64,000 nt of DNA. Origin: Pseudisothecium myosuroides (lineage: Eukaryota > Streptophyta > Bryopsida > Hypnales > Lembophyllaceae). The position numbers and the translations under genes were made by a program. The stretch is taken from NCBI GenBank assembly GCA_951799445.1, contig OX637295.1:14570001-14634000 (forward strand), read 5' to 3'. Position 1 is the first letter of the stretch. Every line of letters begins with the position of its first letter. Below, in pieces: positions 12,585 through 24,886 of this stretch. Below the pieces are notes generated by a model that was given only the letters and a program-made list of their open reading frames with translations, was not told the origin of the DNA and made no database searches.

Positions 12585-12672
12585 CTCCCTTTGTCTCAAA
12601 ATAAATCCGTGATTTCTAGTGGGAAACTAAGTTAGTTGGTGTACCACGGATTTATTTCAAGACTAAGGGAGC
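12585..12672. mobile_element. Stowaway-like MITE
   Basis: CTCCCTTTGTCTCAAAATAA at the left is answered by TTATTTCAAGACTAAGGGAG at the right, with inner CCGTG/CACGG pairs. The CTCCCTnnGTCnC-AAAATAA end is typical of Stowaway (Tc1/mariner) MITEs. TA is present on the left; the right flank reads CA, so one base may have changed. Confidence 0.65.
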
Positions 12673-13372
12673 AACTTATAGTGAGGTACTCACTAGCGAT
12701 CTCAAAACTGGCTAAATTTTGCTCCGTTTCTACTTTATTTTTTTGCCCTCAGTGTAAATTCAAAAAAATCTTCCAAAAATGAACATTTGGCTAAAAACCC
12801 TGAACCTGTTTTGAGGTCACTGGTACTCACTTGCCAAGTGGAAATAAAATGAAGGCTCCCAAAGTCCCAAGGTCAGGGCGTCTGGATTCATAGGTTCTCC
12901 TGCTTGGTTTTTGAGTGCTTTCTGAAAATGTAAAAAATCATGCTGAGGTTTGCCTTTGATTCTCTGTACTTTTTCCTTATCAATGCAATGAAATTTGTCC
13001 ATGTGTTTCAAAAATAAAAATAAAAATAAAGTCCCAACTGAAGGTCAAAATCCGTGATCCATCCTACCCTTGTCATTTATTGTTGCCCTGAGTTGATGTG
13101 AAAGCAACATAACATTTAGTAGCATGTGTTGATGTTGCCTTGATTCTACAGTGTTGGTGTGCCTCTACATCCTCCACCTGTTTAATTCATTAGTAGTTGC
13201 TGCTGAAGCATTGTTGGGGTGTGGAATGTACCACACCATCACTGTAAAGCTACTGAATGTTATGAAGGGTTTGTGTAATCTTTTTTGTAGCAACCATTTT
13301 TGTGGATGTAAAAAGCTTCATCCTTCTAGAGATTATTGCTTTCTGCACTGCCTAAAATAAATGAAAAAAGAA

Positions 13373-13694
13373 CACTACACTAAATAGGGTATTTAGTGTT
13401 GGCAACACTATTTGCGAATCATGACACTAAATATCATTAAGCCTACTAAAGTAAGTAACATTAAATGTAATTTCTAACATTAAATATACTCTATGGTAAA
13501 TCTGAAATCTGAAAATGTTTACATTTAGTGTTAGAACTTATTAAAGGAAGGTAGAAGGAAGAGAAGGCAAAGGCGGCGCATTGAAGTTTAGCACTACACT
13601 AATCGTCCTAAAATTGACATTTAGTGTAGGGTCAAGTAGGGTGGTAATTACACTAAATGTAATCCAACACTAAATACCCTATTTAGTGTAGTTC
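13373..13694. mobile_element. CACTA-like MITE
   Basis: The ends CACTACACTAAATAGGGTAT and ATACCCTATTTAGTGTAGT are inverted repeats of nearly 30 bp. The interior repeats ACACTAAAT / ATTTAGTGT many times, which fits the subterminal repeats of CACTA elements. The last base is T rather than G and no 3-bp duplication is clear. Confidence 0.65.
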
Positions 13695-13931
13695 CCCGAG
13701 GGTATAGAGTGGTGTACCACTTGCCGTAGAAGTTAGAGTGCATTTTTTTTACACAAATGAAACGGAATTCCATTGTGAAAGAAGGAAGCAAAAACCACCA
13801 GCCGCAGGTAGCCTCGTGGGAACGACCAAGACAACGACAGCTAGAGTGCATTTTCAATCAAGTGGAGGAGTAGAGGACCTTCAAGAAACCCACTTGGTTC
13901 TGGGAAAGCAACACGAAGTTAGTCTCATGAT

Positions 13932-14184
13932 CAGGGCTTTTTTTCATTTTTTAAGAAGTGCCAAAATGGCGATTTAAAATGTTATAGTGGTGCTCCAAAT
14001 TTCAAAATTCATCCACATATTGGATACAAAATATTACATTAGCACATATCACATGTTTATAATATGGTTTTCATCAAAAATTTGGCGATTTCATCCAAGT
14101 TTTTTGGCATTTTTTTTTGGCATTTTTTAGCCAGATTATTTTTTTGGTGCAATCTGGCACTAGAAAGCCAAAAAAAAAGCCCTG
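13932..14184. mobile_element. hAT-type MITE with perfect 8-bp target duplication
   Basis: Terminal repeats CAGGGCTTTTTTT...GTGCCA at 13932 and the reverse (GGCAC ... AAAAAAGCCCTG) ending at 14184. CTCATGAT at 13924-13931 and again at 14185-14192 is an exact 8-bp duplication, the length made by hAT transposases. No coding capacity. Confidence 0.88.
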
Positions 14185-14518
14185 CTCATGATTATTGAAC
14201 GGACTTCTTATGGTTGTACGTTCAGGGAAATGGAAAGAATTGCATTGCTCGAAACCACCACCCTCGTTTCAAACAAAACAAAAACAAACCACCACCCTCG
14301 CTTACAAAATTAGAAAAGGGACCAAGCCCGCACAAGGGAAACTGGGTAGAATAACAACCAGACCAGACCAGACATATCATAGTTGTAGTGAGCCCTTCAG
14401 CCCTCCTTCGGATCAATTCTAAGTTATCTAACTTTTTCACCAAAAAAGACCTAAGACTTTTTGCAATTGGCTGTTCACTAGGAAATCTGGCATGCTGGTT
14501 CATGAAGACCTTGCATGT

Positions 14519-14550
14519 TAACCCCTAATGACCTAAGGGACCATTTTCTA
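14519..14550. repeat. Lone TTAACCCCTAA element end
   Basis: TTAACCCCTAATGACCTAAG resembles the left end of the TTAA family. No matching right end was found nearby, so it may be a truncated copy. Confidence 0.35.
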
Positions 14551-15130
14551 GTCACCGCCCCTCTATTTTGGAACTACCTGTTCTTCAGTTTTGTGGGGTT
14601 TTTCTGTATAAAAAAATATTTCTAAAAAATAGACTTCATTGTGAATCCAATGGCGGTAGTTTCATCAAATTTCAAGTTAAACTTTGGTCTGTGGAATTTC
14701 TTAAGGTTGAATGGTGTAGTGTAGTTCACGGCTCGTGTTTTTTTGGTTAAGTTTGGGCACGGATTGAAGAGTTAGCCAACCAATGTGATTGTTGCCCACC
14801 TCAAAAAGGGCAAAATTAAGGAGTTCAAGGAGAAAACAAGTGTGCCCATCCTTGTTTTCATACAAACACTACTCTCATTTCAATGACCACCGTGCATTGC
14901 AAGCTCCACCGAAAATTGCAAAATGACTAGAATGTTGTGAGATTTTAGATGAGCATTGTCAACTCTTTTGTCTTTCACAAACGCAAAGAGGTCATTGTTT
15001 CAAAAGATTCTCATTAAGATATGCTCCTCCAAAGTGTGCTACCTTGTTTTTCCATTGATCTAAACAAAACTCCAAACTTAAATATCAACCCCGAGGAGAT
15101 CACTGTCGACTTTTTAGAAAACTACGTGAG

Positions 15131-15876
15131 TTACCCCCTAAAGGACCAAATTGCGTTTTTTGGCAACATAGCGATTTTGGGCAGCTCACTACGAATGGAG
15201 TTTGTTTTTTTTTCTTTGAGAATTTTACACAACATGTGTCCAAGGAGTAGCTGTAAGGCCCAACAATTTTCATAACTTTTGACTACATAAATAAAAAGTT
15301 ATTGCATGATATGTGATTTTCTTTGAACTTTGGGTAGCCCGGGCAGCTCTGAAAATTTCTTTAAAAATGATTTAAAAAAAAAAAAAAATTTGAAATTGGT
15401 TCTTTAGATTTATATAAGCGTGGGAAGCTTTGAATCATTCAATTCCGATCAATGAGTCAAAAGTTATGAGGAGTTTAAGTTTGTGGGTAGGCATAGAGTC
15501 TTTGAAAACCATAACTACCCGCAAACTTAAACTCCTCATAACTTTTGACTCATTGATCGGAATTGAATGATTCAAAGCTTCCCATGCTTATATAAATCTA
15601 AAGAACCAATTTCAAATTTTTATTTTTTTTAAAAGTCATTTTTAAAGAAATTTTCAGAGCTGCCCGGGCTGCCCAAAGTTCAAAGAAAATCACATATCAT
15701 GCAATAACTTTTTATATATGTAGTCAAAAGTTATGAAAATTGTTGGGCCTTAAAGCTACTCCTCGGACACATGTTTTGTAAAATTTTCAAAGAAAAAAAA
15801 TAAAAACTCCATTCGTAGTGAGCTACCCAAAATTGCTATGTTGCCAAAAAACGCAGCTTGGTCCTTTAGGGGTTAA
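15131..15876. mobile_element. TTAA-family foldback MITE, copy 1
   Basis: Left end TTACCCCCTAAAGGACC, right end GGTCCTTTAGGGGTTAA. The two halves are near-complete reverse complements (arms about 355 bp, turn near 15505), so the element would fold into one long hairpin. Landmarks: GTTTTTTGGCAACATAGCGA, CATAACTTTTGACTACAT and ACTTTTGACTCATTGATCGG, each present in both orientations. The copy at 54650-55394 is of the same type. Confidence 0.88.
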
Positions 15877-16638
15877 AAAGATAGGGTCCATTTAATTCAA
15901 AGTAGATAAATTTTATATAATATGTAGGGCTACTATAGGATCCATGAAATGCTACATACTCTATTATATATAAATTAGGATATATAAAAATAGCATGTAG
16001 TAGAAATTTTTATTAATAAGTTAGCCTTGATAGATAGAGGCTGTGTAAAATTTTCATAGTATGATGAGTATAGATGTGGATAGATAATTTCATGTGGATG
16101 ATAAAATGGACATAGTCAAGAAAATCTATAATGAAGTGTGGTTGACTGAAATTGTGCCACAGTATTAGTAGTGTATATATCAAAAAAATTAAGTGTAAGC
16201 GTAAGGTATTGACCACAAGTGGAAGAAATTGCCACATTGCACAAATAGGGAGGTTTACCTAATTACCTTAGTAGGTTCAATGAACAAAAAAGTGTACAAC
16301 ATGAGGATAGAGTTTATAGCTTGTTTAACTTGAATCTTTGAAGCCATAAATGTTAAACACATTCAAATTGAATGGGATATTGGGATAGTTTCAATGGAAA
16401 TTTTGAAATGTTCAATGGTAAACTTGTTATTAACCCTTAAAGTCCGAAAGGTATATTGGAAGTGGAAAAGTCCAAAACTACCTATTTTTTATTCATTGTC
16501 CAAAATTAAAAATTTATTTATTTTTTGAATTTAAACCATAATAAAGTGTATTAAATAAGTAAGGTAATGTTTGAAAAAAAATTCAGCCCATTTGACCATG
16601 TAGATTGAAAGATTATAACGATTGAAGTGAGATTTTTT
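15877..16638. other. AT-rich spacer
   Basis: No gene or clear repeat recognised. Confidence 0.4.
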
Positions 16639-17576
16639 TTAACCCCTAAAGGACCGAGGCCTTTTTTCTGCCAAAAAACACTGAAAACTGCCATTTCTAT
16701 AGCAAAGAGTAAAAAAATTTGAAAAATGTTTTTTTTTCACATCCAACCGTAGGATCTTACACCTAACTAGTATAAGAATGTGTGAATTTTTTTTTAGAAT
16801 TTTGACCGCAGAGATTGCAAGATATTTGCATTTAAAGTGAAAAAAACAAGTTTTTCAGCACATTGGCGGACTAGATTTTTTGACTTTAAACATTTTTAAC
16901 TTAAAATTTTTGCACTACAGAGTTTTGAGGTTTTAATTGTTATAGTGGAGAATTGAGTTGAGAGTCTAGGAAAAAAAAAATTCAAAAAAAACTTAATTAT
17001 CATTGTTAAAAAAATTGTTAAGTAGATATAGGTACAAGATAGAAGGAAAATCTAAAATATTCATATATTTTAGATGGAATTAAAATGCACTAATCCCAAT
17101 GGTGAGATTGTTCTAGCAAGTAAACTAGACCATGCAAAAAAGAAAAATTTGAAAAATTTGAAAAATTGCATTCAGAAATGAATCCTAAAGTTATTTTTTT
17201 CAAGAAGATGCTTTATCTACCTGAAAAACAAGAATGTCCATAACTTTCTCATAACATATCCAAATGAAATGAATCAAAGCTTTCCAGATAGCCAAAAATA
17301 TAATCTATGAGAAAAAAAATATAAAAAAAAAAAATTCAAATTTTTGTCCATTTTTTTTTGCTGCCCAAGCTGCCCCCCGTCCCCTGTTTTGAGCTTATAT
17401 GGTCATAACTTTTTTTCCCAGGCCCCGATTGTGAAAAAAATTATATTCCCTTGAAGCTAATCAACTTTTCTACCTCCAAAAAAAGTTTCAAAAAATCAGG
17501 AGAAAATTTCAGCCCGTAGGTACCTGCCCGAAAACGCATTTGTCCCCCATAGGGACAATGGTCCTTTAGGGGTTAA
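16639..17576. mobile_element. TTAA-family MITE, type A
   Basis: TTAACCCCTAAAGGACCGAG at the left, ATGGTCCTTTAGGGGTTAA at the right, TTAA on both sides. Only the ends are inverted repeats. The interior carries GCAAGATATTTGCATTTAAA, CACTAATCCCAATGGTGAGA and CATAACTTTCTCATAAC. At about 938 bp it serves as the uninterrupted reference for the copy at 25879-27296. Confidence 0.85.
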
Positions 17577-18313
17577 ATTCCTGCAACTAGCAGACTTTGA
17601 ATCCTCCTAGAGTGAAATTTTTGCTCTACGCAAAAGTGAGGATTTTGTCCATTCATATGTATATGATGTTAGACTTAACCATGAAAAATTTGAGGAAAAA
17701 TTTTAGAAGCAAATATGGAGTCTAGCTTCCTCTAAATCAACGTGCAAAGAGGTTAAATGCATAGGCAATACACTAGTCATTTTTTGATGATTTCTTATGC
17801 AATGAGTAAATTTTTTATTTGGAATCCAAATAGTAAAAAATTAGAGACAAACATTTGGCATATGTATGTGGGAAAATTTTCAAGAACTTTGACTTCACAT
17901 ATTGCAAGATAATAGGGCTTGAAGTAGAAGAAAATGTTTATTAATTCTTGAAGCCACTCTAACATAGCTAATAACGTTTGACTCCTCTTAGTATATGATT
18001 TGAGAACTAAATTTAAGAAAAAAATTGTATTACATGTTTTATTAGTTATATACATGCCAAATTGCAAAAGTTGTTGAGCATTTTTGCAAAAGGTGCTCAA
18101 AAGATTCCCAAATTGTCTGATTGCCAAAAAAGTTCAAGGCAACATAACTTTTGTTTTGGATACTCAATTAGAAAAAAACATATTCTTACTATAGGGGTAT
18201 ATGCTCACACCTTGTATCAAAATTTTGTAAACAACCAACCAAAATTGACTTCATAGGATTCTACGCAGATTTTCAACTATTCATTCAATGGACAATTGGT
18301 CTTTAGGGGTTAA
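17577..18313. repeat. Partial TTAA-family copy
   Basis: Ends GGTCTTTAGGGGTTAA at 18313 and has type A interior landmarks near 17880-17935 (ACTTTGACTTCACATATTGC, then AAGATAA). The left end is missing or unrecognisable. Confidence 0.5.
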
Positions 18314-19816
18314 AAACTTGGTCAATTGGACACTTAAATTTTATATGTATGATAGCCCCACCTAAAAAACCACATGAATGAATTTATAAAAACCATAGGG
18401 TATTGAATATATGCCCCTTGTAATTTTTTATGTAAAATTACGGTCATCTTAAATACAATAATTAAGGTAAATAGCCCCACATCAAATACCCTCTTAACTC
18501 AGGTGTATACCTTAAATTACAAGGAGTGATCTCCCCGGGATATCAACTAAACTATGCGGTCAAATAATCTAAAATCTTTTGAGTTGCTTATCCTCAATGA
18601 GAACTACAACATTCTATAGTTATATTCTATTTGATGTCAAGAAAAAATGAGCAAACAAATTGCTCAAGTTCTTGGCAGTTACGGCCCATTTTAAAAGTAC
18701 ACTTTTGAGGGGTCATTAGGGGTTAAGGCAAGAGACTCCCTATTTATGTCATGTGACTATTTGTGTTTTAATTTGTAGTCACTATGTATCAATAGAATAC
18801 ATTTGAAATTTGAAATGCACACTAATTTTATGTAGTGGCCCAAATAGGGTGGCTTTGGAATTGTGGTACACATACTAGCCTTTAGCTTATATTTTACATG
18901 CAAACATGAGGAGGAGTCACAATAGGATTTAGACTTTCCAGCAAACTTGCTAAAATGTTACTCTGTCTTGAAAGCAAATACAAAATTGTTTAGTGAGCTT
19001 GTTGAATTTTTCCTAATTGCAAACCATGTGTAGCTACTTTGTGTTGTAAGCAAATTTGCTAAACCTCCCCTCACCAACTATGACCCCCTTTATTATAAGA
19101 TGGTTATTAGTAAAGATGATTTCAAAGTAATTTTTTTGAGCTTTTTTCACAGTCTAAAGCAATGTGTGACTTAGCAAAGTGTAAGGTAACAATGGCGTGC
19201 CAACCTTCACTAGTTTATTCATAATTTTTTATTTTATCCCCTTGAATAGTTGAAGGATTGTCCAAGAAAATCCATATATATTAAAATAGTATACAAATCT
19301 ATAAGAAATGAATGTAAAATTTTTAGACAAAGAATGAATAAGTTATGAGCTTTTTAAGGGTTATGCCCTAGAGCCCATAAATGCTACCTAGTCCCTTCCT
19401 CCAAATTGACAAAAAGTGAATTTATAATGGTCATCCTACTCACCTAAAATAGGGACAATATTATTCTAAAATAGTCACAATATTTAGGCCCTACATAGCC
19501 ACACTCTTTGGGTTGTTTTAAAACCTAAAAGTATATGATCCTATTGTAGATACTACAAGACTCCAAAACAAACATTGTTACATCCTAGATTCCTTATTGG
19601 TTCATTTATTGCCTTTCTTTCATTCAAATATGCAAACTCGGGTGGGTCATTCTATGTATATTTTGGACCCCACGTGTGGCGATGGGGTATTTTGGAGGGG
19701 GCTATTTACCCCCTCGGCAAAAATAAAAGGGTCCCTATAATTATTTAATTTGGCAAATTGGCCTATATCATGGCATCCTATCATTACTAATGATATTCAT
19801 GTCAATGTATTTTTAA
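18314..19816. other. AT-rich DNA without gene
   Basis: Contains another lone right end (ATTAGGGGTTAA at about 18715-18726). A short segment near 19665-19705 (CCACGTGTGGCGATGGGGTA) resembles one at 42124-42160. No gene seen. Confidence 0.4.
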
Positions 19817-20005
19817 ACATATAAAGTATACTATAGTCATGAGTAAATGAATAAAATAGGGAGAATAACCAAAACTCAAACATACAAAGTTCACCATAGT
19901 CATGTGTAAAGGAAAAAAATGGGGGTCATAACCAAGACTCAAACATACAAAGTTTATCATAGTAGTGTGTACAAGAAAAAAATGGGAAACATAACTAAAA
20001 CTCAA
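19817..20005. repeat. Three tandem copies of a 62-63 bp unit
   Basis: Units start near 19818, 19881 and 19943 with ACATACAAAGTTCACCATAG or a variant and end in AACCAAAACTCA. A fourth partial start (ACATACAAGTCCATAAC) follows at 20005. The long hydrophobic frame on the minus strand here is a translation of the repeats. Confidence 0.8.
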
Positions 20006-21857
20006 ACATACAAGTCCATAACAATGTTGTTTCAACTTCAACAATTCATAACCAATTCCAAAAAGCTCCAAAATAATTAAAGGAAATGAACTGAAAAATC
20101 TTTCAAGAAGGTTGACCCCCCCAAATTCAGCTGTATAAAAGAAGAAAAAAAATAGGAAGCCTAAACAAAACTCAAACATACACTTACTTAACAATGCCAT
20201 AAACTTCAACAGTTCATAACTAGTTCCACAAAGCTCCAAAACACGTGAAATAAGTTTGGTTTGATGTCCATCTTCTTTGGCTTTTCAAGAAAATTTAGTA
20301 AAAAAGAAATGAAGATCATTGACCTTTCCAAATTCAAATGTGTACTCAAATTTGTGATCAATTGTATGGACCTCAAATCTGAATGTCTGTAGATACAGCA
20401 GAGCAAAACAAAAAAAGAACTCAACACACCTTGTCAACAACACATCTAATCCATACTTCATATAATCTAGGTCACCAAAGTCATCAAAGTCACCACTGTG
20501 TTTATCTATGGAGTTCTAGGCAGCTGGTGCGTTCATTCAATCCATACTTAATTTAATCCAAATCTGGCCCAACTATGCAACCCATTGGTTTGCAGTAACA
20601 TGTTATACTAATTAGACTACATAGGATTTAAATATGAAGCCCCTTCATTACATGTAAGAAAAAATTAATGGTCCCCATTTCTAGGCTACCTAAATTACTT
20701 ATAATGGATTTGTGACTTTTAAGGGGCCCTACATTATTTGTAATTTGTTTATAAAATTTATATAAAAAGAATAAAATCCTATCTATATTAAGCCACATGT
20801 GGTTTTGAAAACGCACTAAATGACCTACCCGAGCATGCAAATCAATTAGGCTTTAGATACGGCTATGATAGGGCCATTTCTAAAGTGGAGGGATTAGTCA
20901 AGTGGCCTCAATACAATAGCTTACCTTATACTTGAATTTGACCTTACCAAAATGTCAACCCCTAATTTTGGATAGCAATTGCATAAGAGAAATAACTAAA
21001 AAGTAGTGAATAGTAGAAGGACAACAACAAGGTCAAATTTGAGACCATTTTGGATAATGAAAGGGACCCAATTACAATGCTATGATGATGGCTACTTTCT
21101 AAAAAAGACAACTTTGGAAGAAAAAAAATGACCTCTTGCTTGGTATTAAATCCCTAAAGATCCCTGCATCGCAAAACTTTAAGTGTAATTTTTGAAATAT
21201 CCATTCTTTATGCTTGATTTAAACTAGAAAAATAATGAGCAACAACTTCTACTTGTTCTCCATTTTGAAATTCTTAAAACATCCAAATTTTTAGTAAATT
21301 ATTGTAGTTATGAGGTTTAAGTATTAAAATCCAAATTACCCGTAATATTGTGTCTTTTTCATTCCTTTTTTTTTCATTTAAAAAATTTAAGTTACAAAAT
21401 ATATATTTTTTTAACTACTCATTTTTGTTAAGAAATCCTAATTATTCTAATAGATATTTTGATTAATATAGTTCTATTCACACACGCTACTTTGATAAAC
21501 CATAATAATTGTATTTTTCACCAATTTTTCTGAAAAAATCATCAAATATTGTGGAATGTTTTTTTTTCAAAGATAAAAATATCAAAACCTTCACAATCAA
21601 TTGCATAATGAAAGGCTAAATTTAGCTTGATAACATTTATTAATATGAAGGTCATTGCCGAGGGTGTTTAGGTGTAAAATATAATAAGATTGTAAAAAAG
21701 TTTTCACAGTACTGTACAATATTCTTTCTTACTATTTGTACCCAATGGAGAAATTTCAAGTTAAATGGATTGTTTTTGTTATTTTTACCAATTTTATTTT
21801 AATTTTCACCTTTGAAATATATAACAATAATAATCTTTCACAAAAATTAATATAGTT
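20006..21857. other. Non-coding AT-rich stretch
   Basis: No gene, RNA or clear repeat recognised. Confidence 0.4.
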
Positions 21858-22380
21858 TTTTATTTTTATCATAATACACATTATATAACTTCATATAATA
21901 CTAGTGTAGCCTTGTGTCGTTGCCACACCCAAAACAAAATAAAAGTCATTTTATGAATAAAAAATAACTCAAAAATCCATAACTTTCAAATAATAGGCCA
22001 AAATGCCACAAAATAAAGCCCGTGCATCCCTCCTCATCAAGAACGTGAGAATTTGACACACAGTTCAAAAAATCATAATTTAACATGATTTAGTAATTTT
22101 TAAGAACCCAAAATAATTCAAAAATCAATAACTTTCCCACCATGGGTCCAAACGCCACGGAACCAAGCCCGTGCACCCCTCCTCGCCGAGGGCTTTCCGA
22201 CGGTACCAAGCAAGCCACCGGGGGACGCACGGTCCGGGAGATCCCACCGTGACAAACAAAACAAACAAACAAAACAAAACAAACAAACAACCGAACTTAA
22301 GATATGGACTTAAGTTTATGATAAAAATAAAGAACTATTTTATTTTTATCATAATACACATTATATAACTTCATATAATA
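21858..22380. repeat. 43-bp exact direct repeats around a GC-richer block
   Basis: The 43 bp at 21858-21900 (containing ATCATAATACACATTATATA) recur exactly at 22338-22380. Between them, a segment with AACTCAAAAATCCATAACTT and AGCCCGTGCATCCCTCCTC recurs about 150 bp later in diverged form. The second copy runs into a GC-rich stretch (about 22140-22250) and a short CAAA-rich tract, before the second 43-bp copy. Confidence 0.7.
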
Positions 22381-22675
22381 AAGGTGCGAGATTAGAACCT
22401 GAGAATATTTTAAAAGCTTGTGTCAAGATTAGAAATGATGTTTGTCCCTGTAGCAATGCACCTGGTCCTTCACTGTTTTCAGTTGACCTTGTCAAAATAT
22501 TTTACCTCAAAATGATTTGAAATTATAGTATTGATTGTTGATGATGCAATATACTATAACTCTCATCCAATTCTATGGCTAGCACAGATTAAGAGTTTAT
22601 TCATCATGGGTCCTATGCTTTCGGGTGTCCTCAATGAGACCCAAAAACGTGCCTACGAAAAATCACTCTATCTTT

Positions 22676-23067
22676 TCATTGATGTGTAATTTGAACTTGA
22701 AATCTTTATCATTAGAAACACATTCAAAATTACTTTGAATACGTACAAAAAAAACTCAAATTTAGACATTAGACAAAGAAAATAAACCACTTCAAAAGCC
22801 AAATAAAGCCAAAAATTATAGAGGTTTTAGAAAATCACAATTATCAATGTGCATTTCACTCCACATTGGGTGCAAATTGAAGTCAAACGTGCTGATTTGG
22901 CAACTAAGATTTGTCAAGACCTCTATAATTTTTGGCTTTTATTAGCTTTTAAAGTAGTTTATTTTATTTGTCTAATGTCTAAATTTGAGTTTTCTTGTAC
23001 CTATTCAAAGTACTTTTAAAAGTATTTCCAATGATAAAAATTTCAAATTCTAATTACAAAACAATGA
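22676..23067. repeat. Foldback MITE-like repeat, 392 bp
   Basis: Left arm (CTCAAATTTAGACATTAGAC, AGCCAAAAATTATAGAGGT) pairs with the right arm (ACCTCTATAATTTTTGGCT is its reverse; GTCTAATGTCTAAATTTGAG), and the outermost TCATTG...CAATGA also pairs. Arms are about 150 bp with a short loop. No coding capacity. Confidence 0.75.
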
Positions 23068-23959
23068 AACTTTAGAGTTATATTTGGTGGGATAGTTGTA
23101 CCAAAATATTGTAGATGCCCTTATCTCAAGGACAAAAACAAGTAAAACTTGGACTACATACCTATGTTAGAATGGAGACTCTATGCTATCTGAGGTAAGT
23201 TGGTCCATTTTTGCCATCTGCCTAATTCCATCATCCTACTTTTGGCCCCAATTTCATCTCCAAACTCATCCAAATTTATTCTTTTTTGACAAAATCATTG
23301 CATTAATGCCAACAATCCTTTGATGCATGAATCCTTTGTATGGTGAATACTTAAGTACCATTGGATACATGGGAGAGTGGTTATGGGTTGTTTGTAGGAT
23401 GTTCATGATTCCACTCTATAAATGGTTTTGTAAATTTATGTCAGACGACTTCGAAAATTCACATAAATTACAATTTTACTTGGTTAATTATAATTCCACT
23501 TAGATTTGATTCATGAAACTAGCGCACACTTCTCAAAAGCAATGGGAATGCAAGATGATGAATGAAATAAAAAATGATTATTATTATTTAATCAACACTT
23601 CGTATCACAAATACATGGCTCATTTTTTGGATATGTTTGTGACAACTCAAACATTTCAAAAACGTACACCTGCATAAATAAACATGATAAAATTTACTTG
23701 ATTTTGTTGTTGTGAGCCGTTACAACATTTGCATGATGGGAAGAATTTAGACTACAAATGCTTTGCAACTCAAGATTCCAACAACTGAGTTCCTTGCTGT
23801 GTCTTTTTCTTGTTTGTTGATCACAATATAAACAAAATAACCAAATTTTACCAAAAGCATTAATTTTAAGAAAATAAATGATTTTCTATTACATACAAAT
23901 GCTCTAATATTTGATACATGCTAAACCATAATGCTAAAAAGTACCCATTTTGACACACC
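23068..23959. other. AT-rich DNA without gene
   Basis: Nothing identified. Confidence 0.4.
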
Positions 23960-24886
23960 TTAACTCCTAAAGTTTCATGACTATGTTTTTCCTGAAACCG
24001 TTCAAAAACTGCCATTTTCAATACAAGTACCAAATTTTTGAAAAAAACTTTTTTTACACATATAACCACAAAATCTTGTAGTAAACTGGTTTGAAAAGAT
24101 GTAGAAAAATTTTCAAAAATTTCCACCGTGTGGATTGCAAGTTATTAGCATTTGAATTCACAAAAATACTTTTTGTGGCCCTGAGAAAAACCGGGCAACT
24201 GCACTTCACAAGCTCACTTATCTATGAAAAAATGTTCAAAACAGTGGTGCTTCTTTGGATTCTTCTTTCTAAACAAGTTTTTTACATGCTTGAAAAATTC
24301 AAGTCATTTGGAATTGTACAACATATAAGAAAAAAATAGTAAGTAGAAAGAAGTAGAGAATGATTCAAAATTCGAAATTGTTAAGAATTCAATTATGGAA
24401 TTGAAAAATGTCAATCCCAATGGTTGTAATTTTTTTATAAACAATTCACATCATATGATTTTTTTTTTCAAAAAATATTGAAAATTGAGTGAAATAAACG
24501 ACTTCAAAGTTTATTTTAGAGTAGAAAATCCATAATCGCTCGCAAACTAAAACTCCTCGTAACTTTTGACTCATTGGTCGAAATGGAATGATTCAAAACT
24601 TTCCATATATATACAACTCTAGAAAACCAATTTCAAATTTTTGTTTTCAAAAAAAGTGATTTTTTCTGATCTGCCCAAACTACCTAGTTATGAAAAAAGT
24701 AACATATTAGGCCATAACTTTTGACTCATATTTCCAAATGTCATGAAGTTTAGTGCATATGAAAGATATTCTTCATCCCCACCTTCTATTAAAATTTCAG
24801 CCCAAACTTTGGAAATCTCTAGTCACGTGTATCTGCCCAAAATTTCTATACTGCCAAAAACTACATGCTAGTCCTTTAGGGGTTAA
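23960..24886. mobile_element. TTAA-family MITE, mosaic copy
   Basis: Left end TTAACTCCTAAAG (diverged), right end AGTCCTTTAGGGGTTAA. The left half has the type A interior (CAAAAACTGCCATTTTCAAT, then GATTGCAAGTTATTAGCAT). The right half has the foldback-type arm (AACTTTTGACTCATTGGTCG). Two subfamilies are therefore joined in one element. Confidence 0.75.

Noticed and set aside
15860..15876. CCCTAAA / TTTAGGG inside the TTAA-family ends, like the plant telomere repeat
   Set aside because: It occurs once per element end and never in tandem, so it is part of the terminal repeat.
19802..20239. 145-codon hydrophobic open frame that looks like a membrane protein
   Set aside because: It is the translation of a 62-63 bp tandem repeat plus A/T-rich DNA.
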